8,270 nucleotides of DNA from an uncultured Bacillota bacterium (lineage in GTDB: Bacteria; Bacillota; Clostridia; Peptostreptococcales; Anaerovoracaceae). This document shows positions 6,345 through 8,270 of this stretch, in pieces. Within the stretch, counting starts at the first letter, position 1; each line of letters begins with the position of its first letter. The translations under genes were made by a program, and so were the position numbers. The stretch spans positions 1 to 8,270 of the forward strand of contig CASEFF010000240.1 in the NCBI GenBank assembly GCA_949287115.1, read 5' to 3'. Below the pieces are notes generated by a model. It was not told the origin of the DNA, searched no databases, and saw only the letters and a program-made list of their open reading frames with translations.

Positions 6345-6377
6345 TGTAATTGTGAATCATGGTATGGAAAGAGGTAT
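6323..6377 (+). promoter_or_regulatory. Inverted repeat that can mask the GTPase ribosome binding site
   Basis: ATACCTCTTT (6323-6332) is the exact reverse complement of AAAGAGGTAT (6368-6377), which contains the AAAGAGG ribosome binding site of the GTPase gene. In an RNA spanning both arms, a 10-bp stem would hide the site. The left arm lies inside the spacer of the gene's own promoter, so RNA started there (near 6351) would lack it. Only read-through RNA from upstream could fold this way. Confidence 0.5.
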
Positions 6378-6381
6378 TTTT

Positions 6382-8270
6382 ATGGACAAATGCTCGTCAA
6401 AACATATCTGTGTCGGTCTGCTGGCTCATGTGGATGCCGGCAAGACGACGCTGTCGGAAGCGCTGCTCTACAAAACGGGAGCCGTAAGGAAGTGGGGCCG
6501 CGTGGATCACGGCGATGCATTTTTTGACTCCGACAGTCAGGAACGCGACCGCGGCATAACCATATTTTCAAAGCAGGCCGAGATGGAATACGGGGGCACG
6601 CGATTCACGCTTCTGGACACGCCGGGCCATGTGGATTTTTCTTCGGAAATGGAGAGAACGCTTCAGGTGCTGGATTATGCCGTTCTGATCGTCAGCGGAA
6701 ACGACGGCATACAGGGGCATACGGTCACGCTGTGGAAGCTGGCGGAAAAGTACGGGATACCGCTGTTCATATTCATAAACAAGACCGACCTTGCCGGGGT
6801 GGATACGACCGGAGTGCTGGAAGAGCTGAGGAAGACATTCGACCAGGGATGTCTCGATTTCTGTGCGGAAAAAAGCGAGAGCTGGATGGAGCAGGCTGCC
6901 ATGTGCGACGAGAAACTGCTGGAAGAGTTTCTCGATACGGGGACTGTAAAGGACAGCAGTATCGCGGAGGCGATAGCGGACAGAAGGATATTCCCGTGCT
7001 ATCACGGTTCGGCGCTAAAACTGGAGGGCATCGACGAGCTCCTTGAGGGCCTTTCCGTCTATTCGTCGGCAAGGATTTTTGGCAGCGGGTTTGGCGCCAG
7101 AGTTTACAAGATAACGCGTGACGACAGGGGAGCGAGGCTCACCCACATGAAGATCACCGGCGGTACCTTGCGCGTGAAGGACGATATCGGCGGTGAAAAG
7201 GTGGAGCAGATAAGGATATATTCCGGCGAGAAGTTCAGGACCGTGGACGCTGCAAAGGCAGGGGACGTGTGCGCCGTCACAGGTCCTGCGGCCACATACG
7301 CAGGAGAGGGCATCGGGACTGAAGAGGATGCGGAGGAGCCGGTGCTGGGATCCGTGCTGACATATCAGGTGATACTGCCGCCGGGAACGGACGTCCATAA
7401 AGCGCTCCAAAATCTGAAAATACTGGAAGAAGAGGATCCGCAGCTGCACATAGTATGGAACGGGAGGCTCCAGGAGATACATATTCAGCTCATGGGCGAG
7501 GTGCAGACCGAGATAATAAAGAATGTTGTCGCCGAAAGGTTCGGGATGGATGTGGAGTTCGGAGAGGGAGCCATAGCCTACAGGGAAACCATCGCCGGGC
7601 CTGTTATGGGCGCCGGACACTTCGAACCGCTGAGACATTACGCGGAAGTGCATCTGCTGCTGGAGCCGGCAGAGGCGGGAAGCGGGCTCACGTTCGGCTC
7701 ATGCTGCAGCGAGGATGAGCTGGACAGGAACTGGCAGAGGCTCATACTGACACATCTGGAAGAAAGGGAGCATGTCGGAGTTCTGACGGGATCACCGATC
7801 ACCGATATGAAGATAACGCTGGTGGCGGGAAAGTCCCATCTCAAACATACGGAAGGCGGCGATTTCAGGCAGGCTACCTACAGGGCTCTCAGGCAGGGGC
7901 TCATGAAGGCCGAAAGCGTGTTGCTGGAGCCCTGGTACGGATTCAGACTTGAGATACCGCAGGCCATGACCGGAAGGGCAATAGGCGATATACAGCGTAT
8001 GAGCGGCCGTGTGGATGAACAGGAGTCCGTTGGAGACACAGTCGTTGTGACGGGCATAGCGCCCGTGTCGGAAATGAAGGATTATGCCGTTGAGGTGGCA
8101 TCGTACACGAAAGGGTACGGGAATTTCTCATGTTCGCTTCATGGATATCTGCCGTGCCATGATCAGGACGAGGTGGTGCGGGAGATGGGCTACGATCCGG
8201 AAAGTGATGTGGAGAATACGGCGGATTCGGTGTTTTGCGACCATGGAGCAGGAGTCAATGTCAGATGGGA
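6382..8270 (+). CDS. Tet(M)-like translation-factor GTPase, 3' end beyond the window
   Basis: The first 629 codons of an EF-G-superfamily GTPase of the Tet(M)/Tet(O) ribosomal protection type; the frame stays open to the right edge. All five G motifs are present: AHVDAGKT (15-22), RGIT (57-60), DTPGH (79-83), NKTD (133-136) and SAL (210-212). Domain II, the III/V-type domain (IQLMGEVQTEII) and domain IV follow in the usual order. Domain IV carries KSHLKHT (484-490) where Tet(M) has its drug-displacing YYSPVS loop, so this is probably not a tetracycline resistance gene but a chromosomal relative acting on the ribosome by GTP hydrolysis. The last 35 or so codons (including DSVFCDHGAGVNV) pass the point where Tet(M), about 639 residues, is near its end, suggesting a C-terminal extension as in longer clostridial relatives. 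ATG 6382 was chosen because AAAGAGG (6368-6374) lies 7 nt upstream; an in-frame ATG at 6364 precedes that site. Confidence 0.92.
   Translation, partial: MDKCSSKHICVGLLAHVDAGKTTLSEALLYKTGAVRKWGRVDHGDAFFDSDSQERDRGITIFSKQAEMEYGGTRFTLLDTPGHVDFSSEMERTLQVLDYAVLIVSGNDGIQGHTVTLWKLAEKYGIPLFIFINKTDLAGVDTTGVLEELRKTFDQGCLDFCAEKSESWMEQAAMCDEKLLEEFLDTGTVKDSSIAEAIADRRIFPCYHGSALKLEGIDELLEGLSVYSSARIFGSGFGARVYKITRDDRGARLTHMKITGGTLRVKDDIGGEKVEQIRIYSGEKFRTVDAAKAGDVCAVTGPAATYAGEGIGTEEDAEEPVLGSVLTYQVILPPGTDVHKALQNLKILEEEDPQLHIVWNGRLQEIHIQLMGEVQTEIIKNVVAERFGMDVEFGEGAIAYRETIAGPVMGAGHFEPLRHYAEVHLLLEPAEAGSGLTFGSCCSEDELDRNWQRLILTHLEEREHVGVLTGSPITDMKITLVAGKSHLKHTEGGDFRQATYRALRQGLMKAESVLLEPWYGFRLEIPQAMTGRAIGDIQRMSGRVDEQESVGDTVVVTGIAPVSEMKDYAVEVASYTKGYGNFSCSLHGYLPCHDQDEVVREMGYDPESDVENTADSVFCDHGAGVNVRW

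Noticed and set aside
6382..8270. Calling the GTPase tetM or another acquired resistance gene
   Set aside because: The drug-displacing loop is absent, the sequence extends past the Tet(M) end, composition matches the neighbours, and no mobile element is nearby.

Overview
The window looks like a chromosomal segment of a Gram-positive anaerobe of the class Clostridia. The reasons are strong GGAGG-type ribosome binding sites, frequent ATA and AGG codons at roughly 50% GC, and the gene set: a YlmH-type S4 protein, a B12-binding-type radical SAM protein of the DUF4080 kind, and a Tet(M)-like translation GTPase. I cannot name a genus. There is no phage, transposase, CRISPR array, tRNA or rRNA that I can recognise.

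Layout. Positions 1-250 hold no convincing gene but contain a short repeat (two inverted copies and one direct copy) and a small hairpin. A two-gene rightward unit follows: a 12-TM MFS transporter (301-1515) and a small cytoplasmic protein that resembles papain-like/C39-like cysteine peptidases (1550-2182). A GC-rich hairpin at 2208-2230 separates this unit from the convergent ylmH-like gene (2261-3028, minus). ylmH has a very good promoter of its own. It diverges from a rightward run of four genes: an alpha/beta hydrolase (3239-3979), the radical SAM protein (4005-5807), a small protein that may have a PH-like fold (5889-6311) and a translation-factor GTPase (from 6382, running off the right edge).

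The four rightward genes have no visible terminator between them. The last two each have promoter-like sequence directly upstream, so they may be transcribed both by read-through and on their own. Two intergenic structures are notable. One is a perfect dyad with two 12-bp arms around a 2-nt centre, immediately upstream of the PH-like gene. The other is a 10-bp inverted repeat whose right arm contains the ribosome binding site of the GTPase and whose left arm lies inside that gene's promoter, so only read-through mRNA could fold it.

Two genes act on translation (the YlmH-like S4 protein and the GTPase). Most of the others are housekeeping-type or unknown. I see no clear evidence for a complete novel multi-gene system. 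The best leads are the cysteine-peptidase-like protein paired with a transporter, the two regulatory structures, and the GTPase, which looks like Tet(M) but lacks the drug-displacing loop.
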